Positions 1-8,298 are shown, numbered from the stretch's first letter. The stretch is 63,952 nucleotides of DNA from UMGS1696 sp963642885 (GCA_963642885.1 CAVIJI010000010.1:1-63952); one strand, 5' to 3'. The notes: generated from the letters alone by a model not told the origin. Program-made: numbers and translations.

Positions 1-830
1 AGCCTTCCTCTGTGCAAGTGGGAGCGGTTACGGATGAAGTGTAGCTGTGGCCTGTAGCGGGAGTGGTGTCACCAACGTAGGAGTCACCGCAGGCAGAGCA
101 GGTATAAGTTGTATAGCCTTCCTCCGTGCAAGTGGGAGCGGTTACGACTGAAGTGTAGCTGTGGCCTGTTGCGGGAGTGGTGTCGCTTGTGTAAGAATCA
201 CCGCAAACTGAGCAGGTATAAGTTGTGTAGCCTTCCTCTGTGCAAGTGGGAGCGGTTACGACTGAAGTGTAGCTATGGCCTGTAGCGGGTGTGGTTTCTG
301 TGTAAGTGTCACCGCAAGCGGAGCAGGTGAATGTGGTTACACCGTCTTCTGTGCAGGTTGCGGAAGATACGGTCTTTGTATAGCTGTGACCTACGGCGGG
401 AGTTGTATCACCGACATAAGAGTCACCGCAAACGGAGCAGGTGTAAGTTGTATAACCGTCTTCCGTGCAAGTGGGAGCGGTTACGACTGAAGAATAACTG
501 TGACCTGCAGCGGGTGTGGTTTCTGTGTAGGTGTTTCCGCAAACTGAGCAGGTGTAAGTTGTATAACCTTCTTCTGTGCAAGTGGGAGCGGTTACGACTG
601 AAGTGTAGCTGTGACCTGTCGCGGGTGTGGTGTCGCTTGTGTAAGAATCACCGCAGGCGGAGCAGGTGTAAGTTGTGTAGCCGTCTTCCGTGCAGGTGGG
701 AGCGGTTACGATCGAAGTGTAGTTATGTCCTGCCGCGTGAGTGGTTTCTGTATAAATTTCTCCGCAGTCGGAGCAGGTATAAACTATACTGCCTTCGTTT
801 GTGCAGGTGGGAGCGGTTTCGCTTGTTTTT
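1..830 (-). repeat. Eight tandem 111/114-bp repeats coding a Cys-rich 37/38-residue module
   Basis: The conserved core (tgtgcaagtg and close variants on the plus strand) recurs at 11, 125, 239, 350, 464, 575, 689 and 800, so the period is 114 or 111 bp, always a multiple of three. Each unit codes a module of pattern Cys-x9-Cys-x2-Cys-x12/13-His, with APTCTEEG at its start and ATGH near its end. Two diverged copies sit further upstream in the gene near 1567 and 1690. Such modules are common stalks on clostridial surface proteins. The three Cys and one His per unit could bind zinc, which is an inference. Confidence 0.9.
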
Positions 831-2962
831 GTCCAGTTGTGAACGTGATCCGCCTCAACTTCGATAATGTATTTTGTTCCGTCTACAACATACGAGGTTG
901 TACCGGCACCGATACCCGTGAATGTGAGCTCGGTTGTGGTAAGGGTACCTGTTGTTACTGTTCCGGAGGCTGCGGCACGAGTGAAGGTGGAGCCGTCATA
1001 GCTTCCCCATGCGATTTCGGAAAGCTGCCACCAGTAGTTGCGGGCGGTTGTGAGGATTACCTGAATATAACGGAAGCTTTCGATTGAATCGGGAACGGTA
1101 TAGGTTGATGTAACACTGGTGCTGCTCTTACCTGTGTACTGACCGATTGTCGTCCAGTTGCTGCCGTCCGATGAAATCTGTACATTTGCGTTTGTGCAGT
1201 AGTCACCGTGAGCGGGAGAAGTAATTTGAATTGCATCAAAGAGAACGTCCGCACCGAGATCTACACGAGCGTACATTCCCACTCTCTGACTGGATTCAGA
1301 CCAATAGAATGATGATGTGTTTCCGTCTATGAGATTTGATACATAATAAGTGCTGTATGCCGAAGCGGATGCGGATGCGGTTGCGGAGTACGAAACCTCT
1401 GCGCCTGTTCCTTCAACATATGTAATATTGGCTTGTGCAATACTGCTGTCGCCTGCTACGGATACACTCTTTTCACCGTCAAGAGTGTATTTGTCGGATG
1501 TTTTGCCTACCTTAAGAGAAATGTTTTCTCTGGGAAGTAATTCGGTGTAGCTGTCGCCGCACTTTGTGCAGGTGTAAACGGTGTCGCCGTCGTCATCTGC
1601 CGCGGAATAATCATGACCTGTTGCGGGAACTGTTTCGGTGTAGCTTTCACCGCAGTCGGAGCAGGTATATGTGTTGCTTCCTTCCTCTGTGCAGGTGGGA
1701 GCAACGGAGGAGGTGAGCTGATAGTTGTGAACCTGTGCCGGGGGATCTGTGTTAAGAGTACCGTCCGCATTGAAACCACCCGATACAACAGAGGTATCCA
1801 TATTGGATGTATAGCTGTTGTTCATGGCGAGTCCCAAAGCACGAAGGGGAAGTCTGATTTTTGCGGCTTCCTGTGTTTCGGTTTCGGCACCCGGGTAGTC
1901 ACTCCACATGCAGAACATGCCGCCGAGAACGGATGAGGAAGAAATCGTTGTACCGCAGACTTTGTTGTTGCTCCAATTGGATGCATATGTGTATCCGGAA
2001 TCGAAGTTGTCGCTCTTACCGAGAACATAGTAGAAGTCACCGGTAGTGTTGATGATCTTGAAACCGTCACTGACAAGGTTGGAGACGCTTCTGGGAGAGT
2101 ATCCGCTCCATCCGCTTGACCAGTAACAGATTACGATATCCTTATCGAATGTATAACTTGTTGAACCTACTGTCGCACTTGTTTTGTTGGCGAATTCGAT
2201 ACCGTCATTGAAAGCGATAGGGGTCATGCCGGCATCCTTAACCATAGCGGCGATTTCGTTTACATATTTAATATAGTAACCGTATTTTCCGCTGCTCTGG
2301 AGATTTCCGAAGCCCATTGATCCGGAAGTGTAACGGTCATTTGCGTATTCGTCGGCACCGAAGTTGAAATAGGTGCATCCTTTTTCCGCAAAATAATCTA
2401 TATATTTTTGAACGATTGCTTGCGTGAACGCTACGGCTGTGGAGTTTGTTACATCGATGGTTCTGGATGAGCTGTTGTAGCTGCAGGTTGTTCCCGTAAG
2501 AGAATTTGCCGCGCTTAAAATAGCATCCATGTGTCCGGGAGTGTTGAGAAGAGGAATGATTTCGATACCGGCTGATTTCGCTGCCGATAAGATTTCATCC
2601 ATCTCGCTTTCTGTCCATTCGCCGGTTGAAGCGGTGGTGTACGCAATGTTGCCTGAGACAATTGCCGAGCTTACGGCATCGTCTGTGTAGGTGTTCGAAC
2701 CTACTGTCAGCGACATATCGTCAAGTATGAAACGCAATCCATCGTTACCGATTCCGAGCATAACATGAGTATAGCCATCGGCTTTTGCTTCATAAATGAG
2801 TGATTTGACCCAGTCTGCCGTGAAGTACTTTCTGCCGCAGTCCAACATAGCTATCTTCATATAGCTTGTGCTGTCGGAAGCGAGCGCCGAGGTCGGAAAC
2901 AGGCAGAAAATCATAATGACTGCCAATAATAACGAGACAAGTCTGGTGCGTGATTTTACCAT
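1..2962 (-). CDS. Secreted StrH-like GH20 beta-N-acetylhexosaminidase with CBM32-like domain and Cys-rich repeat tail (partial)
   Basis: The gene reads leftwards and leaves the window, so about 987 residues are visible and the C-terminus is missing. Residues 1-28 are a signal peptide ending Ala-Leu-Ala. Residues about 35-350 form a GH20 catalytic domain of the StrH type: the acid pair lies in FGADEYAND (Asp204, Glu205), followed by AFNDG and a YWSSGWSGY stretch. Two Cys-rich repeats follow (about 415-480), then an F5/8 type C (CBM32-like) beta-sandwich (about 515-655), then at least eight more repeats. Known family members remove terminal GlcNAc or GalNAc from host glycans outside the cell, and that role is inferred here. 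The start is set by AGGAGG six bases before ATG. A good promoter lies upstream. No sortase or S-layer anchor is visible, but it could lie beyond the edge. Confidence 0.88.
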   Translation of the reverse strand, partial: MVKSRTRLVSLLLAVIMIFCLFPTSALASDSTSYMKIAMLDCGRKYFTADWVKSLIYEAKADGYTHVMLGIGNDGLRFILDDMSLTVGSNTYTDDAVSSAIVSGNIAYTTASTGEWTESEMDEILSAAKSAGIEIIPLLNTPGHMDAILSAANSLTGTTCSYNSSSRTIDVTNSTAVAFTQAIVQKYIDYFAEKGCTYFNFGADEYANDRYTSGSMGFGNLQSSGKYGYYIKYVNEIAAMVKDAGMTPIAFNDGIEFANKTSATVGSTSYTFDKDIVICYWSSGWSGYSPRSVSNLVSDGFKIINTTGDFYYVLGKSDNFDSGYTYASNWSNNKVCGTTISSSSVLGGMFCMWSDYPGAETETQEAAKIRLPLRALGLAMNNSYTSNMDTSVVSGGFNADGTLNTDPPAQVHNYQLTSSVAPTCTEEGSNTYTCSDCGESYTETVPATGHDYSAADDDGDTVYTCTKCGDSYTELLPRENISLKVGKTSDKYTLDGEKSVSVAGDSSIAQANITYVEGTGAEVSYSATASASASAYSTYYVSNLIDGNTSSFYWSESSQRVGMYARVDLGADVLFDAIQITSPAHGDYCTNANVQISSDGSNWTTIGQYTGKSSTSVTSTYTVPDSIESFRYIQVILTTARNYWWQLSEIAWGSYDGSTFTRAAASGTVTTGTLTTTELTFTGIGAGTTSYVVDGTKYIIEVEADHVHNWTKTSETAPTCTNEGSIVYTCSDCGEIYTETTHAAGHNYTSIVTAPTCTEDGYTTYTCSACGDSYTSDTTPATGHSYTSVVTAPTCTEEGYTTYTCSVCGNTYTETTPAAGHSYSSVVTAPTCTEDGYTTYTCSVCGDSYVGDTTPAVGHSYTKTVSSATCTEDGVTTFTCSACGDTYTETTPATGHSYTSVVTAPTCTEEGYTTYTCSVCGDSYTSDTTPATGHSYTSVVTAPTCTEEGYTTYTCSACGDSYVGDTTPATGHSYTSSVTAPTCTEEG

Positions 2963-2991
2963 ATAGTTCCTCCTAAATAATTAGCTGTTGC

Positions 2992-3023
2992 TAACTGTTA
3001 AAGCATTACGAAATAACTGTTAA
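2992..3023. promoter_or_regulatory. Direct repeat TAACTGTTAA x2, candidate operator
   Basis: The 10-mer TAACTGTTAA occurs at 2992-3001 and again at 3014-3023. The spacing is 22 bp, about two helical turns, and both copies lie between the -10 box and the ribosome binding site of the leftward GH20 gene. Each copy is nearly self-complementary. The position and phasing suggest a repressor site, but no regulator gene lies nearby. Confidence 0.4.
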
Positions 3024-3035
3024 CAACTACACATG

Positions 3036-3064
3036 ATAATACAACAACAGTAATCGTTTGTCAA
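3036..3064 (-). promoter_or_regulatory. Sigma-A promoter of the GH20 gene
   Basis: On the minus strand TTGACA (3059-3064) and TATTAT (3036-3041) are 17 bp apart. They lie about 75 bp upstream of the GH20 start codon, so the predicted leader is about 65 bases. Confidence 0.75.
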
Positions 3065-3548
3065 CTGTTTTCGGAGGAAAAAAGAAGATTTGTTAATTTG
3101 CACTCAGGAAATTTCACGGTTAACAACGAATCAAGTCAATATGCGAATGGTATTTAGTCTAATATGTAAATTAATACTGTATATGAGCATATAGTTTTGT
3201 TAGATAAAGACATCTGAACAATATTACATGACGATAAATGTGATTTGCCACGATAAAATGTTTAAAAGGAACAACTGATAAAATATACTGTCAATGTGGT
3301 AAAGTATACATTATTACATACTATAAGTTTTCCCGAACACAAACACTTGGTCGAATCAACATAAAAAAACAAATTACAAAATGACCGAAATGAATACATT
3401 TAACATCTATGAAAAACATAAAAAACACAAAAAACAGTTGAATAAGAATAAAACTAAATTATGTGAATGAAACAAAAGATAAAATACTCGTTAATTTATC
3501 GTACTGTACCGTAAAAGTCGGACATAATAAAATGCCGCCCGAAAGAAC
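3065..3548. other. AT-rich gene-free stretch
   Basis: About 480 bases of A+T-rich sequence separate the GH20 promoter from the yajC terminators. I see no convincing reading frame with a ribosome binding site, no RNA gene and no insertion sequence. Short frames that overlap the 96-bp repeats have no support. Confidence 0.6.
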
Positions 3549-3569
3549 ATCCGCCGAAAAAATTTGCGG

Positions 3570-3606
3570 AAAAAAAACGGGGGATGCTTCCGTAAGAAGC
3601 ATCCCC
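3570..3606 (-). terminator. Second intrinsic terminator after yajC
   Basis: The same 11-bp stem, loop and T-run occur in the distal copy of the 96-bp repeat. It would catch transcripts that read through the first terminator. Confidence 0.9.
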
Positions 3607-3665
3607 GAGGAGGCGGTGATATTCTTTACTGTAAAGTATAGTGTATCCGCCGAAAAAATTTGCGG

Positions 3666-3702
3666 AAAAAAAACGGGGGATGCTTCCGTAAGAAGCATCC
3701 CC
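3666..3702 (-). terminator. First intrinsic terminator after yajC
   Basis: The stem GGGGATGCTTC pairs perfectly with GAAGCATCCCC across a 5-base loop. On the minus strand it is followed by C, G and eight T residues. It lies in the yajC-proximal copy of the 96-bp repeat. Confidence 0.9.
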
Positions 3703-3751
3703 GAGGAGGCGGTGATATTCTTTACTGTAAAGTATAGTGTATCCGCCGACA

Positions 3752-4084
3752 TTAGTCCGCGTCTTCGGCGTGAACATCCACATTACGAACCGCAGTGCGC
3801 AGAATTCTGATTTTATTGCGCTCGTTGCTGGTTTCGATTGTTACGGTTTCGTCTTTAATCGAAACGATTTTTCCTATGATTCCTCCGATAGTGGTGATTT
3901 CATCACCTACCTGAAGGTTGTTGCGCATGTTGCTTGCTTCCTTATCCTGCTTTTTCTGAGGACGGTATAAGAAGAAATAGAAAACAGCCAACAATGCGGC
4001 AATCATTACGACATTGGTAATGGCACTGACTGTGGTGTTGGTGGTTCCGGTTGTGCCAGCCGCCGATTCAAGAAAATAGTACAT
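3752..4084 (-). CDS. yajC: Preprotein translocase accessory subunit YajC
   Basis: This 110-residue protein has one N-terminal membrane segment (about residues 22-42, ending FFLYRPQKKQ) and a small basic cytoplasmic domain with the hallmark LQVGDEITTIGGIIGKI. YajC associates with SecDF and the SecYEG translocon at the membrane. The length matches the family. A short acidic tail ends the protein. The usual partners tgt and secDF are not in this window; the neighbour upstream is a UroD-like gene about 100 bp away with its own reading frame. The gene has its own promoter and two terminators in series, so it may be a single-gene transcript. Confidence 0.95.
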   Translation of the reverse strand: MYYFLESAAGTTGTTNTTVSAITNVVMIAALLAVFYFFLYRPQKKQDKEASNMRNNLQVGDEITTIGGIIGKIVSIKDETVTIETSNERNKIRILRTAVRNVDVHAEDAD

Positions 4085-4114
4085 TATACTTCTCCCTTTA
4101 TAGATTTACACTGA

Positions 4115-4143
4115 ATTATACATTATAAATGTGGTTAATGCAA
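4115..4143 (-). promoter_or_regulatory. Probable promoter of yajC
   Basis: On the minus strand TTGCAT (4138-4143) and TATAAT (4115-4120) are separated by 17 bp, about 30 bases before the yajC start. The -35 box is weak and the -10 box is perfect. Confidence 0.55.
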
Positions 4144-4187
4144 TATTTGTCGTGCTGAATTAATAATAAATTAAAATTATTACCGTA

Positions 4188-4868
4188 TTATATACGTATT
4201 CTTCCGAATGCACCGAGCATCGCAATCAACTCGAGGTATCCTTTGTCCGATATGGTTCCACCGGAACCGCATGCCCATATATTACCGTATTCCCTGTGTA
4301 TTTTATCGATTCTTTCGTAAATCGCGGCGGGCGAGGAGGACTCAATGCGGTTAACGCCGAGACCGCCGAGAATGCGGATTCTGTCCCCGTATTCCGCGAG
4401 ATATTCTTCGACAGAATCGGGTGCAAACCATCCTTCGTAACCGAGCTCTGCGGCGTCGTCTATGCTTCCGTCCATACGTATTGTCGGAATGCGGCATGAT
4501 TTGATATTTCCGTATGCGGCGATTACATCAACCGCACTCGATTCTTCGGCGGCGGTAATATCACATTCAGTGTCCGTGATTATTCCGTAGCCGCGCGGCG
4601 TGGCATCCTTTCGATTAATCAGCTCGAAAAGAATTCTTTTTCCGTTCTCGTCGAATAAACGCAGGTCGACGAAAATAATATCGGAATAAGTGCGCTCGGA
4701 TACGTCTGTTAAGGTGTTAAGATAATTTTCGGGAGTCAGCCATAAATCCCGTCCGCGCCGCCAGATTAATGTTTCCGCGTGAGTGCGGGATAGGAACGGC
4801 TCAAACATCACGGGCTTGACGGATTTTCCCGTTAAACAGTCGATAAAGTATTTCTTATTCAGATTCAT
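4188..4868 (-). CDS. Uroporphyrinogen-decarboxylase-like protein
   Basis: The 226-residue product opens with a stretch typical of the URO-D/cobalamin methyltransferase superfamily (FIDCLTGKSVKPVMFEPF, then ETLIWRRG). It ends with a barrel-strand pattern (IWACGSGGTISDKGYLELI), where URO-D relatives detect the substrate pocket. It is much shorter than true HemE, which is about 340 residues, and no haem genes are nearby, so a catalytic role in haem synthesis is unlikely. No signal peptide or membrane segment is seen. The ribosome binding site GAAAGAG precedes the ATG. The function cannot be named from the sequence. Confidence 0.7.
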   Translation of the reverse strand: MNLNKKYFIDCLTGKSVKPVMFEPFLSRTHAETLIWRRGRDLWLTPENYLNTLTDVSERTYSDIIFVDLRLFDENGKRILFELINRKDATPRGYGIITDTECDITAAEESSAVDVIAAYGNIKSCRIPTIRMDGSIDDAAELGYEGWFAPDSVEEYLAEYGDRIRILGGLGVNRIESSSPAAIYERIDKIHREYGNIWACGSGGTISDKGYLELIAMLGAFGRIRI

Positions 4869-4947
4869 TGCAGCTCTTTCTTCGTTTGTGTTGTGGGTTC
4901 AATGGATTATACAACACCGCAAATACAAAAGTCAACTGCCTTTTTTC

Positions 4948-4957
4948 NNNNNNNNNN
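4948..4957. other. Assembly gap (10 N)
   Basis: Ten consecutive N sit between the UroD-like gene and the ilvE promoter. The real distance is unknown, and the adjacency of the left and right parts depends on scaffolding. Confidence 0.98.
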
Positions 4958-4975
4958 GTATAATTATTCGGATAC

Positions 4976-5004
4976 TTGATTATGGCGGAAAAATGATGTA
5001 TAAT
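4976..5004 (+). promoter_or_regulatory. Sigma-A promoter of ilvE
   Basis: TTGATT (4976-4981) and TATAAT (4999-5004) are separated by 17 bp and end 34 bases before the ilvE start. Any operator or T-box further upstream could be hidden by the N gap. Confidence 0.7.
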
Positions 5005-5038
5005 AGAGAATAATAATACAAAACGGAGGAAAAAATAT

Positions 5039-6109
5039 ATGTTGAATATAAGAATAGAAAAAATCGATACACCGAAACAAAAACCCGACTACAGCAAGCT
5101 CGGCTTCGGTAGATATTTCACGGATCACATGTTCCTTATGGATTATACCGAGGGTGAAGGCTGGCATGACGCGAGAATCGTTCCTTACGGACCGATACCC
5201 TTCGAACCGTCATCGATGGTGTTCCACTACGCTCAGGAGCTTTTCGAAGGACTTAAAGCATACAGAACATCCGACGGAAGTGTGCAGTTGTTCAGACCTC
5301 AGTGTAATATCGAGAGAATGAACAACACCTGTGACAGACTTTGCGTTCCGAGAATAGACCCGGATGACGCACTGCAGGCTATTGAAGCTGTCGTTGAAGC
5401 GGATAAAGATTGGGTACCTTATGAATACGGTACATCGCTTTACATCCGTCCGTTTATAATCGCAACGGATTGCCACCTCGGAGTACATCCGTCGAGCAGT
5501 TATCTGTTCTGCATAATTCTTTCTCCAGTAGGCTCATATTATGCGGCGGGCATTAATCCTGTTAAGATTTTGGTTGAAAGAGAATATGTACGCTGCGTTA
5601 AGGGCGGTACGGGTATCGCGAAGGCCGGCGGAAACTATGCCGCTTCTCTTATCGGTCAGAAGAAAGCAGACGAGTTGGGATACGCCCAGGTATTATGGCT
5701 TGACGGTGTTCACAGAAAATATGTCGATGAAGTCGGAGCTATGAATATTTTCTTCGTTATCGACGGTGTTGTCGTAACTCCCGATCTTACAGACGGAAAT
5801 ATACTCCCCGGCGTAACAAGAAGATCATGCATCGAGCTTTTGAAGAAATGGGGTATTCCCGTTGAAGAACGCAAGGTATCGATAGATGAGGTTTTAACCG
5901 CTCACGACAACGGACATCTTGACGAGGTGTTCGGTACGGGAACAGCCGCGGTTATCTCTCCTGTAGGCGAGCTGTATGATAACGGAAAGAGCTACGTTAT
6001 AAACAACAACGAAATAGGTAAAATCGCAAAGAAGCTTTATGACGAGCTTACCGGTATTCAGTGGGGTAAGGTTGACGATTATATGAATTGGACTGTAAAA
6101 ATAAAGTAA
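5039..6109 (+). CDS. ilvE: Branched-chain amino acid aminotransferase
   Basis: IlvE transfers the amino group between glutamate and the keto acids of leucine, isoleucine and valine, using pyridoxal phosphate in the cytosol. The 356 residues match the long (type II, eukaryote-like) BCAT branch rather than the 300-residue E. coli form. The PLP lysine is Lys195 in GIAKAGGNY, followed by QVLWLDG and EVGAMNIFF, and near the end FGTGTAAVISPVG. A GGAGG site lies just before the ATG. The gene has its own promoter. The next gene, a cyclase, starts 53 bp downstream with its own ribosome binding site and may be cotranscribed. Confidence 0.96.
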   Translation: MLNIRIEKIDTPKQKPDYSKLGFGRYFTDHMFLMDYTEGEGWHDARIVPYGPIPFEPSSMVFHYAQELFEGLKAYRTSDGSVQLFRPQCNIERMNNTCDRLCVPRIDPDDALQAIEAVVEADKDWVPYEYGTSLYIRPFIIATDCHLGVHPSSSYLFCIILSPVGSYYAAGINPVKILVEREYVRCVKGGTGIAKAGGNYAASLIGQKKADELGYAQVLWLDGVHRKYVDEVGAMNIFFVIDGVVVTPDLTDGNILPGVTRRSCIELLKKWGIPVEERKVSIDEVLTAHDNGHLDEVFGTGTAAVISPVGELYDNGKSYVINNNEIGKIAKKLYDELTGIQWGKVDDYMNWTVKIK

Positions 6110-6162
6110 TGCGTCTCGGACGTATCACCTTATTTTGAAGAAAATTCTAAAGAGGTCGGCAA

Positions 6163-6753
6163 ATGAAAATTTACGATATATCACAGGAACTTTTTTCGTC
6201 CCATGTCTACCCCGGAGACAAAGCTCCGAAACGGATTCTGATTTCGGACATGAATAACGGCGCTTCGTGCAACGTAAGCGAGCTTGAAATGAATGCACAT
6301 AACGGAACTCATATGGACGCACCGAGACATTTCGTCAAGGACGGTATAACCATAGATGAGCTGCCGCTTGAAAAGCTTATCGGCTCCTGTGCCGTTGTGT
6401 ATGCCGATGGGGAAGTATCTGCTGATTTCATTCGCAAAGCAACAAAAAAGTACGGCACCGAAAGACTGCTTCTGAAGGGCGAGTGCCACATGAATAAGGA
6501 AGCCGCGGATATACTTTCCGAATGCGGAATAGTGCTTGTCGGAGTCGAAAGTCAGAGTATTGCCACATTTGATGATCCCGTTACCGTTCATGTGTCGGTA
6601 CTGAGTCAGGGAATAGTCGCTCTCGAAGGCCTTGTTCTCGGAAATGTGCCCGAAGGAAAATATTTCCTTTTCGCGGCACCCATAAAGCTCGGCGGCAGCG
6701 ACGGTTCACCCTGCCGTGCTGTTCTCATTGATAAAATTGATACAGATAATTGA
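6163..6753 (+). CDS. Cyclase family metal-dependent hydrolase (kynurenine formamidase-like)
   Basis: The 196-residue protein carries the metal-binding signature of the cyclase/KynB family, HNGTHMDAPRHF, at about residues 46-57, and starts with the typical DISQELFSSHVYPGD. Members hydrolyse N-formylkynurenine or related amides and lactones using zinc or manganese. The family is functionally mixed. No tryptophan catabolism genes are present, so the substrate is open. The protein is slightly short compared with KynB (about 210 residues). AAGAGG precedes the ATG. It follows ilvE closely, so it could be in the same transcript. Confidence 0.85.
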   Translation: MKIYDISQELFSSHVYPGDKAPKRILISDMNNGASCNVSELEMNAHNGTHMDAPRHFVKDGITIDELPLEKLIGSCAVVYADGEVSADFIRKATKKYGTERLLLKGECHMNKEAADILSECGIVLVGVESQSIATFDDPVTVHVSVLSQGIVALEGLVLGNVPEGKYFLFAAPIKLGGSDGSPCRAVLIDKIDTDN

Positions 6754-6835
6754 AATATATCGCTTTGATTCCGACAGTGTTTGATATATAATCATTCGGC
6801 AAGTGCTACATTGTTATACATACGGAAGGACTGTA

Positions 6836-7243
6836 ATGAAGAATTTCAAACAAAAGCTGATTTATTTCATGTACGGCAGGTATGGAATAGACGAAATGTA
6901 CTACGGGTTATTCGTATTATGGATTTTACTCGTGGTTGCCAATATGTTTATTCACTCATATATTATCTATCTTATCGAAACAGCGGTTATAATTTACTCC
7001 CTGTGGAGAGTTATGTCGAAAAAGAGAGATAAGCGCCGTCGTGAAAACGAAGTTTTCCTGAAGCTGTGGAATCCCGTTAAAAGCTGGTTTATACTGCAGA
7101 AGGACCGTATTCGTGATATTAAGAGCAGCAGATATCGCAAATGCCCGAAATGCCATGCGATTTTAAAGCTGCCGAACAAACGCGGTAAACATACAACACG
7201 CTGTCCTAAGTGCGGAGAGCGGTTTGACGTAAGAATTTTGTAA
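6836..7243 (+). CDS. Two-helix membrane protein with C-terminal zinc ribbon
   Basis: The 135-residue product has two adjoining hydrophobic helices (about residues 20-60, YYGLFVLWILLVVANMF then YIIYLIETAVIIYSLW). A basic cytoplasmic stretch follows, and then a zinc ribbon with CPKC and CPKC pairs near the C-terminus. An upstream in-frame ATG at 6803 exists, but GGAAGGA seven bases before 6836 decides the start. Similar small zinc-ribbon membrane proteins are widespread in Clostridia without known function. An intrinsic terminator follows directly, closing the ilvE-side unit. Confidence 0.75.
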   Translation: MKNFKQKLIYFMYGRYGIDEMYYGLFVLWILLVVANMFIHSYIIYLIETAVIIYSLWRVMSKKRDKRRRENEVFLKLWNPVKSWFILQKDRIRDIKSSRYRKCPKCHAILKLPNKRGKHTTRCPKCGERFDVRIL

Positions 7244-7249
7244 ATTAAA

Positions 7250-7295
7250 AACTGCCGATCGGAATCAAACCGAGATTTCATCGGTAGTTTTTTTT
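7250..7295 (+). terminator. Intrinsic terminator after the zinc-ribbon gene
   Basis: AACTGCCGAT (7250-7259) pairs with ATCGGTAGTT (7280-7289) with one G-U pair, followed by a run of T residues. Confidence 0.85.
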
Positions 7296-7428
7296 GTGTT
7301 TTTGTGGTATACTGTTTATGAAACGTATCGAATAAATTTCTGCCCGAGCACGCAGAGGAACAATACATTTTTCGACTCTGAAAACAGAAATGGTACATTT
7401 ACAGCAGATGTAAAATTAAGGAGTATTT

Positions 7429-8217
7429 ATGGGAAAATTCGACGGATATCTTTTACTTACCGATATTGACGGAACACTTACAGATTCAAGTGGAAAATTA
7501 TCGCGTGAAAATGCAGAGGCGATAAAATATTATCAGGCGGAAGGCGGGCTGTTTACCGTGGCAACGGGACGTTTTCCCGATTTTATCGTTAACTTTTCGG
7601 AAGATGTAGCTCCGAACACGTATATCATCGGAATAAACGGTACGGTTATATACGACCGCAATGAACATAAAGATCTTGTGACACGTACGATGGACAAAGA
7701 TTTTTACAATATAGTATATGACGTAATCGATAATCGTCCTGATGTCGATACAATACATTTGGCTCATCGTTATGATAATATAACATTTTCGCGTGACAGA
7801 TTTTCGGAGATAGGCAAGGTACTTGAAGAAAACAGCCATACATGGTATCGCGGATTGTTTTGCCAGCGAGCATCGGCTACCCCCGTTGTCCGCGATTGGC
7901 TCGTGGAAAGATACGGAGACAGATATAATATCAATTGCAGCTGGGCTAACGGCATAGAAGTACATACAAAAAACAGCGGAAAAGGTCAGATGCTGGAGGA
8001 ACTGGCACGTTTGGTGTTTCCGAACGGGGAAAAGAAGCTGACTGTCGCCGTAGGTGACTATGAAAACGATATGTCGATGATTGTTTCCGCAGACATAGGA
8101 TATGCCGTGGCGAATGCCATAGAATCGGTAAAGAAAGCCGCCGACAGAATTACGGTTTCCAATAATGACAGCGCAATAGCGGCGGTGATAAACGATCTTG
8201 AAAAGGAAATGAAATAG
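7429..8217 (+). CDS. Cof-type HAD-IIB phosphatase
   Basis: The protein has 262 residues. Motif I is DIDGTLTDS with Asp12 and Asp14 as nucleophile and acid/base, and motif IV is AVGDYENDMSM near residue 210. This is the pattern of Cof/YidA-type HAD phosphatases, which remove phosphate from sugars or cofactors in the cytosol. The cap domain lies between residues about 85 and 190. The start at GGAGTATTTATG has a fair ribosome binding site. It stands alone between a terminator and the promoter of the GntR operon. The exact substrate cannot be read from sequence. Confidence 0.9.
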   Translation: MGKFDGYLLLTDIDGTLTDSSGKLSRENAEAIKYYQAEGGLFTVATGRFPDFIVNFSEDVAPNTYIIGINGTVIYDRNEHKDLVTRTMDKDFYNIVYDVIDNRPDVDTIHLAHRYDNITFSRDRFSEIGKVLEENSHTWYRGLFCQRASATPVVRDWLVERYGDRYNINCSWANGIEVHTKNSGKGQMLEELARLVFPNGEKKLTVAVGDYENDMSMIVSADIGYAVANAIESVKKAADRITVSNNDSAIAAVINDLEKEMK

Positions 8218-8259
8218 TTGTCGGTATATTAAAAACAGATTAGAAAACACACATCATTG

Positions 8260-8288
8260 TTGACAGAATCCCGAATGCACTGTATAAT
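8260..8288 (+). promoter_or_regulatory. Consensus promoter of the GntR-ABC operon
   Basis: TTGACA (8260-8265) and TATAAT (8283-8288) are both perfect and 17 bp apart, 82 bases before the gntR start. Confidence 0.88.
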
Positions 8289-8298
8289 AACTGTGTTG

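Larger units (their letters stand above)
3549..3749. repeat. 96-bp tandem duplication carrying terminators, plus a third 9-bp partial copy
   Basis: Two essentially identical 96-bp units occupy 3549-3644 and 3645-3740. The first nine bases (atccgccga) recur a third time at 3741-3749, directly beside the yajC stop. Each unit holds an 11-bp hairpin with an A-run on its left and a short palindrome (ttactgtaa). The result is two intrinsic terminators in series behind yajC. Confidence 0.92.

Noticed and set aside
1..830. CRISPR-like array
   Set aside because: The units are 111 or 114 bp, contiguous without unique spacers, and in frame within a protein gene.
275..1087. Plus-strand frames with Cys- or Arg-rich products opposite the GH20 repeats
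   Set aside because: They are antisense shadows of the repeat array. They have no ribosome binding sites, and the minus-strand frame is continuous, with signal peptide and domains.
3459..3810. Short frames over the 96-bp repeat
   Set aside because: They exist because a 96-bp unit is a multiple of three. There is no ribosome binding site, and the hairpins explain the sequence.
4783..5013. Frame running through the N gap
   Set aside because: It contains undefined residues, has no start signal and lies opposite the UroD-like gene.
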